Shown: piece after piece, positions 1 to 7,860 of the stretch
Layout: the number at the start of each line of letters is the position of its first letter
Position numbering within the stretch: position 1 is the stretch's first letter
From: WTFY01 sp965220895
Lineage (GTDB): Bacteria; Pseudomonadota; Gammaproteobacteria; UBA4575
Assembly (NCBI GenBank): GCA_965220895.1
Contig: OZ244850.1
Span: 930,001 to 994,000, forward strand
Direction of reading: 5' to 3'
Length of the DNA: 64,000 nt
Translations under genes and position numbers: made by a program
Notes under the pieces: model-generated
Databases searched by the model: none
What the model was told of the DNA's origin: nothing
The model's input: only the letters and a program-made list of their open reading frames with translations

Positions 1-118
1 TCCCATCGCTGATGTATTCGTCACGGAAGGTGAAGAGGGTGCGGTCCCCCTGTACCCGGGTCAGCGTACCGACCGCCACCCCGTGGAGCAGGACATCCAG
101 GGCCGTGATATCAGCCAC
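1..118 (-). CDS. hipA: HipA-type serine/threonine kinase toxin, N-terminal 39 codons (cut by window edge)
   Basis: Reading leftward from a GTG at 118, the frame gives a start MADITALDVLLHG followed by VGTLTR, then FTFRDEYI and the window edge. This is the usual beginning of HipA (Couple_hipA domain: short beta strands carrying a G-x-L segment). Its start overlaps the end of the upstream HTH gene by 8 nt (GTGGCTGA), the translational coupling typical of hipBA operons. HipA kinases phosphorylate a translation-related target such as GltX and are neutralised by HipB. The kinase core lies outside the window, so activity cannot be judged. Confidence 0.75.
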   Translation of the reverse strand, partial: MADITALDVLLHGVAVGTLTRVQGDRTLFTFRDEYISDG

Positions 119-707
119 CCTCATCCTCGTCCAAACGATAGGCCGGGCGCGCGGGCGCATCATCCTCTGGTGCTTCGCTTCCATGGGCCAGTTCATTGCG
201 CAGGCGAACGATCCGCTCAAACGCCGCCTTCAGGGAAACCATGCGCTCACGGTCGTTGGAATACTCCCCTACCAGATCCTCCACTGTCTGGATCACTGCA
301 AGCCGGGACTGTGGAATCCGCGCATGCGCCAACCCGTTCAACTGGCGTTGCACCTGGGCCACCTCCGGCACGGTAGGATGCTTTTGCATGAGGCGGTCGA
401 CCCTCTCCTGCAATCGACTCAGCTCCCTGGGCACTGTGAAGGCGGACTTCTCCTCGAGCCCTTTCGTGTTACGTACCAGGGCCTGCACGGCCGTGACGCT
501 TTTGCGCGGCACGAGCATGACCTCCAGACCCAGCACGCGGGCCAGTTCGACCAGGCTCGAGATCCGCAAGTCCACCGCCCCGTTTTCGATTTTCGAGATG
601 TGCCCCTGGGGCACGCCGGCCTGGATACCGAGCGCACGCTGGCTGAGCGCTTGGGCCTCCCGGGCATGCTTGAGCGCTTGGGTGATAGGTTCAGTGGTGT
701 AGGTCAT
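111..707 (-). CDS. hipB: HipB-like XRE-family antitoxin/repressor
   Basis: The 198-residue protein opens with a Cro/CI-type helix-turn-helix (about residues 8-60). Its recognition region contains QRALGIQAGV and HISKIENG, the classic S-x-IE pattern of XRE repressors, and its EVMLVPR segment is typical of HipB. The remainder (about 75-198) is long, charged and predicted helical, unlike the short E. coli HipB (88 residues). It probably makes extra contacts to HipA or forms a dimerisation arm. It precedes and overlaps hipA, so it should bind both the toxin and its own promoter in the AT-rich DNA upstream of 707. Confidence 0.8.
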   Translation of the reverse strand: MTYTTEPITQALKHAREAQALSQRALGIQAGVPQGHISKIENGAVDLRISSLVELARVLGLEVMLVPRKSVTAVQALVRNTKGLEEKSAFTVPRELSRLQERVDRLMQKHPTVPEVAQVQRQLNGLAHARIPQSRLAVIQTVEDLVGEYSNDRERMVSLKAAFERIVRLRNELAHGSEAPEDDAPARPAYRLDEDEGG

Positions 708-1012
708 GGTAATCCATTATTCTTAATCATAAGACTAATATAATATACTTTAATAGATCAAGTATGAATTATTATTCAGATTTTGATATATAAATACAAA
801 TCTATACAGACTCAAAATACAAAATTATAGTTCAGATCAGAATTCGTACATGAGGATGTCCGCCCGCATTCGACCCAGGCAGCTGCCGAGGTGACCTCGT
901 GCAAATTCCTTTCCTGTATCCGGGTTGGCATAATCACCCGGTCAATCGGGCCGACGCACAACACCCCCGTACTGGACAGGGTTCTTAGTCCAGGATAGAA
1001 ACACCCCCTTGT
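708..1012. promoter_or_regulatory. AT-rich spacer with the presumed hipBA control region
   Basis: This 305-base stretch has no credible gene. Bases 715-850 are strikingly AT-rich compared with the GC-rich surroundings. On the minus strand a TATGAT hexamer (complement of 725-730) lies just upstream of hipB. HipB operators are expected here, but I could not find a clear repeated palindrome. The right half is ordinary sequence leading to the next gene's ribosome-binding site. Confidence 0.4.
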
Positions 1013-1024
1013 GAGGAGGCATAC

Positions 1025-1692
1025 ATGAAGCGCCGGTATTCCATTTTTTCGCCATCACACTTCCGCTTATCCTGTCCGCCTGCACCCTGCTGGGCGGCAA
1101 GGCAGCTGAAGAGCCGACCTACCGCGTCACGCTCAGGGACGGGTCCATCGAAGTGCGCGAGTACGCGGGCTATGCCATCGCCCGCACCACCGTCACCGCA
1201 TCGTACCGGGAGGCCACCCGCGCGGGTTTTCGCCGCCTGTTCGGGTACATCACCGGGGACAACCGGGCCACGGCCGACATCGACATGACGGCGCCAGTGC
1301 TGCTCACACCCCAGTCCGAGGCGATTGAGATGACCACTCCAGTGCTCATTGAACCGCAATCCGGATTCCGGACAGTGGATTCCCTGGCGGGTGATGACAT
1401 CGATGCCTGGAGTGTGGCCTTTGTCCTGCCACAGGGCTACACGAAAGCCAGTGCCCCGCCACCGAAGGATGAGCGGATCACGGTCACCGACATCGGAGCG
1501 CACCGCATCGCCTGCATCGTCTTTCGCGGACGCCTCAACGACCAGGCGGCGGAAGCGTCCCGAAAGGAACTGGCACAATGGCTGGATTCCCGCGGCCTCA
1601 AGCATGCGGGCGACTGGCAGATCGCCGGCTACAACCCGCCCTGGACGCTGCCCGGGCTGCGTCGAAACGAGGTCATGGTGACCTTGCGATAA
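1025..1692 (+). CDS. SOUL-family haem-binding lipoprotein with a frameshifted signal peptide
   Basis: From about 1081 to 1692 the frame encodes a SOUL/HBP domain: EVREYAGYAIA, FRRLFGYITGDN, the paired M-T-x-PV motifs (DMTAPVLL, EMTTPVLI), and a C-terminal WxIAGYNPPWTLP..RRNEV segment. An ATG at 1025 with GAGGAG just upstream (1013-1018) is in a different frame, separated by a T6 run (1044-1049). If the run were T7, the product would read MKRRYSIFFAITLPLILSAC, a perfect lipoprotein signal with an LSAC lipobox, running straight into the SOUL domain. No other start in the SOUL frame restores a signal. SOUL proteins bind haem and related tetrapyrroles; here the protein would be membrane-anchored in the periplasm. 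The gene is either a slipped homopolymer or a sequencing error. Confidence 0.75.
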
Positions 1693-1787
1693 CGTGACTG
1701 CAGACCTCGCGAGGCAGGTCATCCGGGTGGCTGAGACACCCCTCGGAGACAGCTTAGGGCACCAAAGTGGGAATCTGCATTAAAAAT

Positions 1788-1799
1788 ACTATATATAGT
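1788..1799. repeat. Perfect 12-bp AT palindrome
   Basis: ACTATATATAGT reads the same on both strands. It sits directly upstream of the structured segment 1801-2104, where a promoter or operator would be expected. Confidence 0.35.
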
Positions 1800-1800
1800 G

Positions 1801-2104
1801 CTTGACTTTACTTGAAATACAAGGCAGTGTGTATCCCCGATGCGATCTCCGTCGCATCGACTGGTGATGTGAAGTCGGCAGGGAACGCTGACTTTGCATC
1901 CAAGAACAGGCCTGAAAATGCCAGGGGGGAGGGAAGCTCAGCCTGCCGGATCAAGAGGAGAGTCCGCCAGCAGGCATCCATGTAGACGAGTTTCTGTGCA
2001 GTGGTCTGGACACCTAAGTCCACTGCAGTTTTAGTGCTTTTCAGCCAGGGACGTAGCGGAGAAGCACACGACAGGTGCCCGCTTCTTCGGGCACCTGTTT
2101 TTTT
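1801..2104 (+). ncRNA. Candidate structured RNA ending in a rho-independent terminator
   Basis: This segment lacks a convincing gene. The only long frame, on the minus strand, begins beyond and runs through the terminator. It holds a series of hairpins: CGATGCGA/TCGCATCG (1838-1859, 8 bp, 6-nt loop), TGCAGTGG/CCACTGCA near 2000-2030, and the 11-bp terminator stem at 2071-2098. A TTGACT hexamer lies at 1802. I compared it by eye with 6S RNA, RNase P RNA, SRP RNA, tmRNA and cobalamin riboswitches and found no match. It could be a small RNA or a leader that attenuates the gene at 2207. Confidence 0.35.
2071..2104 (+). terminator. Strong rho-independent terminator
   Basis: ACAGGTGCCCG (2071-2081) pairs perfectly with CGGGCACCTGT (2088-2098) across a CTTCTT loop and is followed by a run of T to 2104. 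Nothing coding on the plus strand feeds into it, which is the main reason to suspect an RNA gene or attenuator upstream. Confidence 0.85.
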
Positions 2105-2206
2105 CGCACTTGCCGGCCCGCATGTTCGCTCATTTGCTTGTTCTTTGCTCATTGATTACCATGGCGCAGCGACCGATACAGGCGCTTTCTTGAACACGAC
2201 TCACTG

Positions 2207-2998
2207 ATGCAGATGCGACGGATTCCATTGCCTGTTTGCCTGTGGCTTGCCCTGGCTTCGGGCAGCCATGCCGCCTGCGAGCCGGAAGATGTCGCCTTCT
2301 ACCTGGACAAGGGCTTCACGCAAGAGCAGATCACGAAAATCTGCTCGGTCGATGATTCCGAGGTTCCCGAATACACCCCGTACGAACCCCCGGCCGACGT
2401 CATCCCGCGACCAGTGCTTCGAGTGCCAAGAGACGGTCATGCGGGTAACACGCGGGCGCTGCCTGCCACCGCCCGCATGGACCTCAGCACCTTCAGCGAC
2501 CGGGAGCGCACCGCGGTCGAGACCCTGGTCTCCGGGGCCGACGTGCTCGCCCTGTTGGTCGATCAGGACTCGATCCAGTACACCAAGCAGGCCTGCCTTG
2601 AGGTGCGCGAGGACCCGGACTTTCCATCAGACCTCAAGCTGTGCCCCGAGGTCGACTACCGAATCGCGCGCGAGGGACTTGCCGTCGGCAAGTACGGGCG
2701 CGAATACGGCATCTTCGGCAAGGCCACGATCACGATTGAGGGCAGGATCCAGCGCTTCCCGCAGCAGAACTTCGCCGACTACCCGAGGAAATACCAGCAG
2801 AAACTGAAACCGCATTTCAACTGGAGCACACGCGCCAGGACCACCCGGATCCCGGTGAAGAGCGGGCATACGGCAACCCAGCTGGCCGGTGCCCTCAAGA
2901 CCCTGACCCGGGCGAAGAAGGCCCCCGCAGCTACATCAAAGGTTGAGAGTCCGGCCAACCCGGACAAGAAAGACCGCTGGTGGAACCCGTTTGACTGA
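2207..2998 (+). CDS. Exported protein of unknown function
   Basis: The 263-residue product begins with a clear Sec signal (LPVCLWLALASGSHAA, cleavage near residue 22). A short motif follows, DVAFYLDKGFTQEQITKIC, of a type seen in assorted exported proteins. A Pro-rich stretch comes next, then a mixed region with a few Cys residues and a basic tail ending KKDRWWNPFD. I do not recognise the family. It is probably periplasmic. It converges on the porin gene, with a long hairpin between them. Two in-frame starts (2207, 2213) are possible. Confidence 0.7.
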   Translation: MQMRRIPLPVCLWLALASGSHAACEPEDVAFYLDKGFTQEQITKICSVDDSEVPEYTPYEPPADVIPRPVLRVPRDGHAGNTRALPATARMDLSTFSDRERTAVETLVSGADVLALLVDQDSIQYTKQACLEVREDPDFPSDLKLCPEVDYRIAREGLAVGKYGREYGIFGKATITIEGRIQRFPQQNFADYPRKYQQKLKPHFNWSTRARTTRIPVKSGHTATQLAGALKTLTRAKKAPAATSKVESPANPDKKDRWWNPFD

Positions 2999-3059
2999 AT
3001 GACCGGCACGCAGCCGGAGCGCACTCAGGTCAAAGAAAAGAACAGGATTGAAGCCCTGC

Positions 3060-3085
3060 CCCGGGTGGCATGTGTGCCACCCGGG
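3060..3085. terminator. Long GC hairpin between convergent genes
   Basis: CCCGGGTGGCA (3060-3070) pairs perfectly with TGCCACCCGGG (3075-3085) over a 4-nt loop, in the gap between the gene ending at 2998 and the porin ending at 3110. There is no T-run on either side, so it may be a transcript stabiliser rather than an intrinsic terminator. Confidence 0.5.
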
Positions 3086-3109
3086 AAGAGCGGTAGATAG
3101 AAGCGTTGC

Positions 3110-4318
3110 CTAGAGCTCCGCTTCGAAGTCGTAGCGAAAGCCGATGCTGATATGGTCCTGCTCTTCGCCATGTTCAATGTCACGCTGCAGCCATTCGGCA
3201 TGGACACGCACCTGGTCGTTGAGCTGCCTCTCCAGTGTCAGGTTGTAGCCGTCAAAACTGCGGCGAATGCCGTTTTTAGTCGGCTGATCGTCACCGTCAA
3301 AGTCGAAGTAGGAGGCCTTGAGCTTGTAGCCCCCGCCAAGCGCCATGGCGGCTGCGATGTCCAGCGAGGACTGGTCGAAATCCATGAGAGTTCTACCAAC
3401 CATGTTGTCATCATCCTCGATGTCCTGATAGGTGACGGCGAGATACAGGTTTTCCGACACGTCCATGCTGGCACCAAACCCCATGAAGGTCTGCTCGCGG
3501 TCTTCGGCATGATGCACTTCGAGGTAGGACACCCCGGCGTACAACGGTCCCATGCGGTAGCCGATGCCAAAGGATCCGGCATCCGCATCGTCGGGTTCTG
3601 AAGCGCTGCCATCTTTACTTTCGGCATTCTCATCATCCGGTTTGCCGTCAAAGCGTGCACCGGCCTGGATGTTGAGGCCGCCCATCTGGGCCTGGTAGGT
3701 CACCAGGTTGTTGGTGCGAAACGGGCCGATATCGTCATAGGCAAACGGGCTCGCGCGGTGATTGAAGATATCGGTCACCTCCGCCACGATGTTGAAATGC
3801 GGATCCCACTGCTTGCCGATGGCGATCTGTCCGAGGCCGGTCTGAAGCCCGACATAGGCCAGACGTGCATCGCCGAAGTCACCATCCGCTTCAATGTCGG
3901 CATCCCATTCCCCCCGGTAGATCGCGGTCAGGCCATCGCTGATCGCCACATGGCCCTTCACGCCCACGCGGGAGAGGAAATCCGTCACGTCGTAGTTGGT
4001 GTCATCACCATCATCCGTGTAAGTCAGCGAAGGCCGCAGGCTGCCATAGACGACTACGCCGTGCTTCTTCTGTGCCTCGGCCATGGCTTCCTTGGCATGG
4101 CTGTCGGCGGCTGTGGTCTTCGCCTTGAGATGCTCGACCTGCTTCTGCAGTTCCTCCAACTGGCGCTGCTGCTCCTTGATGGTCTGTACCAGGTGTTCGA
4201 GGGTGGGCTCCCCGCCACCAGCATGGGCCGACCCCACCAGGAACATGGCAGCAGCTACCGCTACTGCCTGAATGGGCTTCAGCGCCTTGCGGAATGTAAT
4301 CATTCTGTAGTATTGCAT
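3110..4318 (-). CDS. Trimeric outer-membrane porin with N-terminal coiled coil
   Basis: 402 residues. Signal peptide to about residue 32 (GSAHA), then a heptad-rich coiled coil (about 38-80: LVQTIKEQQRQLEEL, QKQVEHLKAK). A 16-strand-type barrel follows, with repeated aromatic-flanked strands (VVVYGSLRPSLTY, GQIAIGKQWDPHF, FGIGYRMGPLYAGVSY) and ends HISIGFRYDF. GQIAIGKQWDP is a typical L3-adjacent porin strand, and acidic insertions such as DDGDDTNYD are surface loops. The start at 4318 has an AGAGGA ribosome site about 8 nt upstream. Porins of this kind diffuse small or anionic solutes, and the coiled coil probably contacts the cell wall. Confidence 0.85.
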   Translation of the reverse strand: MQYYRMITFRKALKPIQAVAVAAAMFLVGSAHAGGGEPTLEHLVQTIKEQQRQLEELQKQVEHLKAKTTAADSHAKEAMAEAQKKHGVVVYGSLRPSLTYTDDGDDTNYDVTDFLSRVGVKGHVAISDGLTAIYRGEWDADIEADGDFGDARLAYVGLQTGLGQIAIGKQWDPHFNIVAEVTDIFNHRASPFAYDDIGPFRTNNLVTYQAQMGGLNIQAGARFDGKPDDENAESKDGSASEPDDADAGSFGIGYRMGPLYAGVSYLEVHHAEDREQTFMGFGASMDVSENLYLAVTYQDIEDDDNMVGRTLMDFDQSSLDIAAAMALGGGYKLKASYFDFDGDDQPTKNGIRRSFDGYNLTLERQLNDQVRVHAEWLQRDIEHGEEQDHISIGFRYDFEAEL

Positions 4319-4356
4319 TGCTACGGTCCTCTAGATTTACTTTCCAATGGTGTGCA

Positions 4357-4385
4357 GTATAGTCCAAAATGGAGCGCGTATGCTA
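4357..4385 (-). promoter_or_regulatory. Possible sigma-70 promoter of the porin gene
   Basis: Complement of 4357-4362 reads TATACT; 17 nt upstream is a weak TAGCAT. It lies about 40 nt before the porin start, a sensible 5' leader length. Only the -10 is convincing. Confidence 0.35.
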
Positions 4386-4496
4386 GGGAATGAGGAGCCG
4401 ACGCTCATCCGGCCTTACTGAAGAAGGCCTGCGTGCCGAGCAAGCCGCCCAGGCTTGCGGCGCCAGTGCACGCACTGCCTGCAGGTGGCTGGCCCG

Positions 4497-5234
4497 CTAC
4501 CTTGGCGCAGGGGACGAACCATAGGCGCGGCGGTATTCGTGGGCCAATAGCCTGGCGCGTTCGCGCTCGGAAGGTGTGAGAACCTCGTCGATCATGTTTA
4601 CCGTTTCGGTAGCCGGCGCATCGCCACGGGCGGCTGCGATACTGATCCAGGCGTAAGCCTCTACGGGATCGCGGGGCACACCGGTGCCGCGAATGTACAT
4701 GGCACCGAGCTTGGACTGGGCTGGGGCGTGACCCTGCTCGGCCGCTTTTCTCCACCAGCGAACCGCCTTGGCGTCATCCTTGCTCACCCCCGTGCCCTTG
4801 TAGTGCATGAGACCGAGGTCGTGCTGAGCCAGGGGGTATCCCTGTTCGGCTGAGAGCCGGAACCAGTGCACGGCCAGCTCGGCATCCCGGGGGACGCCTT
4901 CTCCGAACGCATGCATCACGCCCAGTGCATATTCGGCCGCGGCGTACTCCTGGGCTGCGGCTTTCCGAAACCAGTACACCGCTGTACGAGAATCGCGGGC
5001 CACCCCTGCGCCCTCGGCATGGCGCAATGCGAACCGGAACTGTGCCCAGGCATGTCCGGCCTCGGCGGCTCCCCGGAGCTTTCGCAAGGTCACATCACCG
5101 AGGTTTTCCGCTGCACCCGCCTCGGGCAGTGGCTGCAGCTCAAATGCCGGGCGCCCGGTATCGCTTTGTGGCAGGCCTTGCAGCTGTGCAGACCCCCCCA
5201 GCAGCAAGAAACCAAGCAGCATCCATCGGAACAT
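4497..5234 (-). CDS. Exported Sel1-repeat (SLR) protein
   Basis: The product (about 245 residues from the ATG at 5234) has a hydrophobic signal (MFRWMLLGFLLLGGSAQLQG). It then carries four tandem Sel1-like TPR repeats of about 36 residues: AQFRFALRHAEGAGV, AEYALGVMHAFGEGV, AQHDLGLMHYKGTGV, AQSKLGAMYIRGTGV. Each continues into the D..A..W/YWFRKAA.QG consensus. SLR proteins are alpha-solenoids that scaffold protein complexes, often in the periplasm, with roles in envelope signalling or adaptation. An upstream in-frame ATG at 5279 would add 15 hydrophilic residues before the signal and is less likely. Confidence 0.8.
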   Translation of the reverse strand: MFRWMLLGFLLLGGSAQLQGLPQSDTGRPAFELQPLPEAGAAENLGDVTLRKLRGAAEAGHAWAQFRFALRHAEGAGVARDSRTAVYWFRKAAAQEYAAAEYALGVMHAFGEGVPRDAELAVHWFRLSAEQGYPLAQHDLGLMHYKGTGVSKDDAKAVRWWRKAAEQGHAPAQSKLGAMYIRGTGVPRDPVEAYAWISIAAARGDAPATETVNMIDEVLTPSERERARLLAHEYRRAYGSSPAPR

Positions 5235-5402
5235 ACCGGGGTTATACCGCAATTCCCGGGCCGAATCCTGCCTGCACACATGGCACCACCCATGGGGATG
5301 CCTGGATATATCCCCGTGCAGATACGCGATGCATGAGTCGCCTGATGCCAGAAATTAACGAACACCGTGTGACCCGATCGCTGCAGATCTCTCACTTGCG
5401 GT

Positions 5403-5431
5403 AAATGATCTGCCGGATTTTGGGTTATAAT
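5403..5431 (+). promoter_or_regulatory. Possible promoter of aapJ
   Basis: A perfect TATAAT at 5426-5431 lies about 46 nt before the aapJ start. No good -35 is present at 17 nt, which would fit an activator-dependent promoter. Confidence 0.4.
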
Positions 5432-5477
5432 TCCTGCAACCCATAAGAATGTAATCATCGAAAGGAGGTTTCCCATA

Positions 5478-6497
5478 ATGAGAATTACCCAATCTATGGT
5501 CCTTGGTGCGGTCCTGGTGCTGGCCTCTACCATCACCCAGGCGGGCACACTGGAAGAAGTGAAAGCCCGCGGCGTGCTGAACTGCGTGGTGACCACCGGG
5601 CTGGCCGGCTTTGCCGCCCCGGATGAGAACGGCCGCTGGGAAGGCTTTGATGTCGAGTTCTGCCGGGCCGTGGCCGCGGCCGTGCTGGGCGATGGCGAGA
5701 AGGTCCGCTTCGTGCCGTCCACCGGCAAGACGCGTTTCACGCTGCTGAACTCCGGTGAAGGCGACATCCTGTTTCGCAACACCACCGAGACCATGAGCCG
5801 TGACACCGACCTGAAACTGACGTTTTTGCCGGTCAACTACTATGACGGACAGGGCTTTCTGATCCGCAAGGACTCCGGCATCACCTCCGCGATGCAGCTC
5901 GACGGCGCCTCCGTGTGCATCCAGACCGGTACCACCACCGAGCTGAACCTGGCGGACTTCTTCAGTTCCAACAAGATGAACTACGAGCCGGTGAACTCCG
6001 AGACCAACGAGGAAAGCATCGCCAACTACACGTCGAACCGCTGTGATTCCTACACCACGGACGCTTCTGCACTGGCCTCCACGCGTGCGGCTCTCAAGGA
6101 CCCGTCCGCACACATCATCCTGCCGGAGATCATCTCCAAGGAACCGCTGGCAGGTGCTGTGCGCCACGGCGATGACAACTGGACCGACATCGCCAAGTGG
6201 GTAGTCAACGCGCTGATCATCGCCGAGGAACTGGGCGTCACCAAGGCCAACCTGCATGATCACTGCGCCGCCCCCGGCGACAACCCGAGCATCAACCGCC
6301 TGTGCGGCACCGAGGGCAACATGGGTGCCTTCATCGGGCTGGACGCGCAGTGGGCCGTACGTGCGATCGGCAATGCCGGCAACTACGCGGAGATCTACGA
6401 GGCCACCATCGGCCCGAACACCCCGCTTGCCCTGGAGCGCGGCCTGAACGCATCCTGGAAGAGCGGCGGCATCCTGTACGCAGCGCCGATCCGCTGA
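5478..6497 (+). CDS. aapJ: General L-amino acid ABC transporter, periplasmic binding protein
   Basis: 339 residues with a signal peptide cleaved after TQA (about residue 22). The mature protein begins with LEEVKARGVLNCVVTTGLAGFA and continues WEGFDVEFCRAVAAAVLGD, both typical of AapJ/BztA, as are NTTETMSRDTDL, GQGFLIRK and SVCIQTGTTTE. It captures L-amino acids, mainly polar and acidic, for the membrane complex encoded just downstream. An AAAGGAGG ribosome site at about 5460 supports the start. Two hairpins separate it from aapQ, consistent with extra binding-protein expression. Confidence 0.93.
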   Translation: MRITQSMVLGAVLVLASTITQAGTLEEVKARGVLNCVVTTGLAGFAAPDENGRWEGFDVEFCRAVAAAVLGDGEKVRFVPSTGKTRFTLLNSGEGDILFRNTTETMSRDTDLKLTFLPVNYYDGQGFLIRKDSGITSAMQLDGASVCIQTGTTTELNLADFFSSNKMNYEPVNSETNEESIANYTSNRCDSYTTDASALASTRAALKDPSAHIILPEIISKEPLAGAVRHGDDNWTDIAKWVVNALIIAEELGVTKANLHDHCAAPGDNPSINRLCGTEGNMGAFIGLDAQWAVRAIGNAGNYAEIYEATIGPNTPLALERGLNASWKSGGILYAAPIR

Positions 6498-6520
6498 CCG
6501 CGGCGACCGTAAACCCGGCG

Positions 6521-6584
6521 GGGATCCCTCACATGGGTCCCCGTCTCGCACCGGATACCTCCGTGCGCTCGCGGTGCACGGAGG
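6521..6584 (+). promoter_or_regulatory. Intercistronic hairpins between aapJ and aapQ
   Basis: A stem with core GGGGA/TCCCC lies around 6521-6544, and CCTCCGTGC (6558-6566) pairs perfectly with GCACGGAGG (6576-6584). Neither has a T-run. Such structures commonly protect the binding-protein message or partly terminate transcription, giving more AapJ than permease. Confidence 0.5.
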
Positions 6585-6668
6585 ATGGCCGGGGCCTATT
6601 GACAGACTCGGGGGTCCGGTCCATGCTCATGCTAAACGATTCGACGATGCAATCCGCCCGCCATTTCG

Positions 6669-7856
6669 ATGCCCGCACTGAGCATTTCTGAAGGCCATTT
6701 CCTGAGCCGGCTCTGGAACGACAAGGAGACGCGCTCGCTTGTCGTGCAGGTCCTCGCCACGCTGGCCTTCTTCACCTTCTTCGCCTATATCATCCGCAAC
6801 GCCTACGTCAACCTGGAGGCGATCGGCAAGGGTTTCAGCTACGAGTTCCTGTTCCAGACCTCCGCCTACGACATCAACCAGCACCTGATCGAATACTCCT
6901 CGAAGTCGACGCACTTCACGGCCATGCTGGTCGGTATCCTCAACACCCTGCTGGTGGCGGTGTGCGGCATCGCACTGTCCACCGTGGTCGGGTTCATTCT
7001 CGGCGTGCTGCGCCTGTCGAAGAACTGGCTCACCAACCGGCTCGCCTACGTCTACATCGAGTTCGTGCGCAACGTGCCGGTGCTGCTGCATATCCTGCTG
7101 GTGCACGGCATCATCGTGAACACGCTGCCCATCCCCCGCCAGGCCATCAGCGTCGGCGACGGCGCCTTTCTCACCAACCGCGGCTTCTTCGTGCCCAAGC
7201 CCATCTACGAGCCCGCGTTCTGGGGCGTGATCGCCGTGTTTGTCGTCGGCCTCGCCTTCTTCATGTGGTTCAGGAAATATGCCAAGCGGGTGCAGGATGA
7301 CACCGGCGCGCAATACCCGGTGTTCTGGATCGGGGTCGGCGCGATCGTCGGCGCCCCCCTGCTGGCCTTTGTCGCTCTCGGGGCCCCGATCAGCTGGGAC
7401 GTTCCGAGCCTGCAGCGCTTCAACTTCGCCGGCGGCATGGTGGTGCGCCCCGAGTTCATCGCCCTGTGGCTCGCGCTGTCGCTGTACACGGCGGCCTTCA
7501 TCGGCGAGATCGTTCGCGCCGGCATCCAGGCGGTCAGCCGCGGGCAGACCGAAGCCGCCTACGCGCTCAGCATCTCGTGCGGGCGCACGCTCTCGTTGGT
7601 GGTCATTCCGCAGGCGCTGCGCGCCATCATCCCGCCGCTCACCAGCCAGTACCTGAACCTGGCGAAGAACTCCTCGCTGGCGATCGCCATCGGCTACATG
7701 GACATCGTCGCGACCATCGGCGGCATCTCGCTCAACCAGACCGGGCGGGAGATGGAATGCATGCTCATCGTGCTGCTGCTGTACCTGCTGCTCTCGCTGG
7801 CCATCTCGGCGGTCATGAACTGGTACAACAAGCGCATCAAGCTGGTGGAGCGCTGA
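6669..7856 (+). CDS. aapQ: General L-amino acid ABC transporter permease 1
   Basis: 395-residue inner-membrane permease of the His/Glu/Gln/Arg family. It has an N-terminal anchor helix, then TM segments around AMLVGILNTLLVAVCGIAL and IALWLALSLYTAAFIGEIVRAGI. The EAA loop (GQTEAAYALSISCGRTLSLVVIPQALRAIIPPL) contacts the ATPase. The insertion between the second TM pair is the usual AapQ/BztB length. It pairs with AapM to form the heteromeric pore. Two nucleotides separate it from the next gene. Confidence 0.93.
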   Translation: MPALSISEGHFLSRLWNDKETRSLVVQVLATLAFFTFFAYIIRNAYVNLEAIGKGFSYEFLFQTSAYDINQHLIEYSSKSTHFTAMLVGILNTLLVAVCGIALSTVVGFILGVLRLSKNWLTNRLAYVYIEFVRNVPVLLHILLVHGIIVNTLPIPRQAISVGDGAFLTNRGFFVPKPIYEPAFWGVIAVFVVGLAFFMWFRKYAKRVQDDTGAQYPVFWIGVGAIVGAPLLAFVALGAPISWDVPSLQRFNFAGGMVVRPEFIALWLALSLYTAAFIGEIVRAGIQAVSRGQTEAAYALSISCGRTLSLVVIPQALRAIIPPLTSQYLNLAKNSSLAIAIGYMDIVATIGGISLNQTGREMECMLIVLLLYLLLSLAISAVMNWYNKRIKLVER

Positions 7857-7860
7857 GGTG

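Noticed and set aside
1808..2152. A minus-strand frame of 114 codons
   Set aside because: It begins beyond and passes through a perfect terminator hairpin and has no recognisable motif.
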